From a virus, in IMG/VR virus record IMGVR_UViG_3300009169_000007, positions 1 through 40,322 of that record: 40,322 nt of DNA, one strand, 5' to 3'. The position numbers and the translations under genes were made by a program. The notes below the pieces were generated by a model, which saw nothing but the letters and a program-made list of their open reading frames with translations, was not told the origin of the DNA and did not search any database. The number at the start of each line of letters is the position of its first letter. Position 1 is the first letter of the stretch. Positions 38,889-40,322 of this stretch are shown in pieces.

Positions 38889-39459
38889 TTGTTTGTTTTT
38901 AGATTTAGAAACCACAGGTCTTGAGCCAACACAGAATCACATTTTAGAACTCTCAATTTTGCCAGCCCAATTTTATGGGCAAAAATTTTCCTGTTATCAA
39001 GACAAAATGTTTACGGCAATCGTGAATTTTCCCGTTGATAAGTTGCAGCACAATTGCAATCAAAAAGCGTTTGAGATGCACCAGCAAAATGGCTTGATAG
39101 CAGATATTGTCAATCCCAATATTGACAAATGGGAATTGAAAGAGCTTGAAACAGAATTGATTAAACGTGTGAATTTTTTATTTGGTGACCATTCGATGAA
39201 TATACAATTAGCGGGTAACTCTGTGCATTTTGATTTGGCATTTATCAAACATCACATGCCCACATTTGCAAAACGTTTGAGCTACCGAATCTTAGATATG
39301 ACCACATTCCGCACAATTTATACTTCACTTTATCCCGATGATAGCGAACAACCAAACCCTAAACATCGTGCCCAAGACGATGTGTTGTACTCATATGGAT
39401 TGATGCTAGACTTTATTCAGAAATTAAAGCCTACGGAAACGTGCAGAAGTTTAAATTAA
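38869..39459 (+). CDS. DEDDh exonuclease (oligoribonuclease-like)
   Basis: A 196-residue protein starting at the ATG at 38869, with AAAGG upstream. Exo I FLDLETTG (Asp13, Glu15), Exo II LAGNSVHFDLAFI and Exo III HRAQDDVLYSY give a complete DEDDh set. Overall length and the order LEL, then AGNSVHFD, fit oligoribonuclease, which degrades short RNAs or nanoRNAs; a role in proofreading or in handling RNA primers is also possible. It is the last gene of the operon and its stop overlaps the convergent minus-strand gene. Confidence 0.8.
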   Translation, partial: TTTPLINCLFLDLETTGLEPTQNHILELSILPAQFYGQKFSCYQDKMFTAIVNFPVDKLQHNCNQKAFEMHQQNGLIADIVNPNIDKWELKELETELIKRVNFLFGDHSMNIQLAGNSVHFDLAFIKHHMPTFAKRLSYRILDMTTFRTIYTSLYPDDSEQPNPKHRAQDDVLYSYGLMLDFIQKLKPTETCRSLN

Positions 39460-40082
39460 TTAATAGCACCATTACGTAATACTGGGTTCCTTTCTGATTC
39501 TTCATTGAGTAGTTGAATTGCCCTATGCACATCATGCAAGTTATCTTCCAAAATTTGTTTACGCTCTGGAGTATCCGGTGGTAAAGTTTTCAAGATAATA
39601 GAAGCGGACTGTGTCACTTTTAAATCTAGTTTTTCGACTTTCTCATCCATTGCTTTGTTACGAAGTTTAAGCTCGACTATTTCTTTCTGTAGTTTCTCTA
39701 CTTCTTTCACGTCAGCTTTCGCATCAATTTTGACAAATATGTTATTTTTCATTTCTTCCTCGATATATTTTTTTATTGATGTACCATATTTAAATAAATT
39801 TGCGTTTGGGTTTGCAGATTTTTCTTTTATCTGTGTAATATCTGCTGCACAAATTAAAATTCCTTTTCTGACCATTTCCCAACGCCATTCTGTAAACTTC
39901 TCAATTTGTATGCCGTCATCCTGCAAATCTGCAAGTGAAATTCTCTGATACTGTGTGGGGCGGTGTGCTTGAGCAAAAATACGCAAAAATAACGATACCA
40001 ATTTCCCAGGGTCATTTGTTTTTGTATTCCTGGCCAAGTATTGCTTAAAGGCGTTGTAATTCTTCGTGTATGAAGTTCTCAT
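39456..40082 (-). CDS. Putative replication initiator/regulator next to iterons
   Basis: A 208-residue protein starting at the ATG at 40082 with AGAGGG five bases upstream. The N-terminal 100 residues are basic and helical and may hold a winged helix (PGKLVSLFLRIFAQ, ISLADLQDDGIQ, FTEWRWEMVRKGIL). Residues about 115-170 are a Lys/Glu coiled coil (VEKLQKEIVELKLRNKAMDEK), suited to dimerisation. It faces the iteron cluster across the circle junction and has a palindrome in its upstream region, as autoregulated initiators do. No clear match to a named Rep family is seen, and a repressor is an equal possibility. Confidence 0.5.
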   Translation of the reverse strand: MRTSYTKNYNAFKQYLARNTKTNDPGKLVSLFLRIFAQAHRPTQYQRISLADLQDDGIQIEKFTEWRWEMVRKGILICAADITQIKEKSANPNANLFKYGTSIKKYIEEEMKNNIFVKIDAKADVKEVEKLQKEIVELKLRNKAMDEKVEKLDLKVTQSASIILKTLPPDTPERKQILEDNLHDVHRAIQLLNEESERNPVLRNGAIN

Positions 40083-40181
40083 AATACCCTCTATTTTTTT
40101 TTCGTCATGCATCATGCGTGACAAAATCTTTTTAAAGGCTATCAAAGGAAAAAGTCAAATTTTTGTATTAAAGTATTTTTC

Positions 40182-40200
40182 GTGCTAAAAATTTAAGCAC
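40182..40200. promoter_or_regulatory. Palindromic operator-like site upstream of the initiator gene
   Basis: GTGCTAAAAATTTAAGCAC is a 19-bp palindrome with one mismatch pair and an odd centre. It lies about 100 bases upstream of the 39456-40082 gene and borders the terminal repeat. A TTGACT on the minus strand (40153-40158) with a weak -10 could be the gene's promoter. It is a probable binding site for the gene product or another regulator. Confidence 0.4.
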
Positions 40201-40322
40201 AATTAAAGTAACGTTAAGGTTACTGAAAGTAACGGTAAAGTACCAAAAACCTGTTAACTTAATTTTAAGGTCTTGATATCGCTCAACCCCGCGTACCGAA
40301 ATCGTACCGAAAAAAAAAAAAG
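40200..40322. repeat. Right copy of 123-bp terminal direct repeat
   Basis: Identical to positions 1-123, including the iteron pair and A tract. It marks the circularisation point. The real upstream region of the 39456-40082 gene therefore runs on into position 124 and beyond. Confidence 0.95.

Overview
This window is a complete, AT-rich genome of about 40.2 kb from a tailed phage of a Gram-negative bacterium. The last 123 bases (40200-40322) repeat the first 123 exactly, so the molecule assembles as a circle of 40,199 bp. Portal, connector-like, large tail-hub-like and internal-virion-like proteins, with no tape measure, tail tube or sheath, point to a short-tailed (podovirus-type) particle. 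The host cannot be named from sequence. A GTA-type holin, BrnTA, I-F-like hairpin repeats and a possible AcrVA2 relative all suit a proteobacterium.

Layout. (1) Positions 542-18259, minus strand, form one compact virion and lysis operon. In transcription order it holds scaffold, putative decoration protein, major capsid, holin, repeat-built fibre, several small fibre or spike proteins, tail connector, large tail hub, portal and four internal-virion-like proteins. (2) Positions 18282-25624, mostly plus strand, are accessory DNA. They hold a solo ribbon-helix-helix gene, brnT-brnA, a small hydrophobic peptide beside a broken Panacea-like gene, a serine resolvase (minus strand), a DNA adenine methyltransferase, a four-copy hairpin array with its own terminator, a separately transcribed 118-aa gene, and a four-gene operon joined by 4-nt overlaps that ends in a possible AcrVA2-like protein. 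(3) Positions 25796-27377, minus strand, encode an N6-adenine methylase split into two ORFs. (4) Positions 27661-39459, plus strand, are the packaging and replication operon: small genes, terminase, HNH/AP2 protein, SF3 helicase, M15 endolysin, MazZ-like nucleotide pyrophosphohydrolase, family A DNA polymerase, RecE-like nuclease, RuvC-like resolvase and a DEDDh exonuclease. A two-gene minus-strand cassette (31419-32260) interrupts it. (5) Positions 39456-40082, minus strand, encode a putative initiator or regulator that faces an iteron-rich region crossing the circle junction.

How it may work together. Iterons next to a DNA-binding-like coiled-coil gene, a small serine resolvase, a toxin-antitoxin locus, and the lack of any integrase suggest a phage-plasmid. 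No ParA or ParB was seen, so this is inference. The 21-27 kb block looks like a counter-defence island: two methylases, CRISPR-repeat-like hairpins that could act as RNA decoys, and an acr/aca-like operon. That block is the best place to look for an undescribed system.
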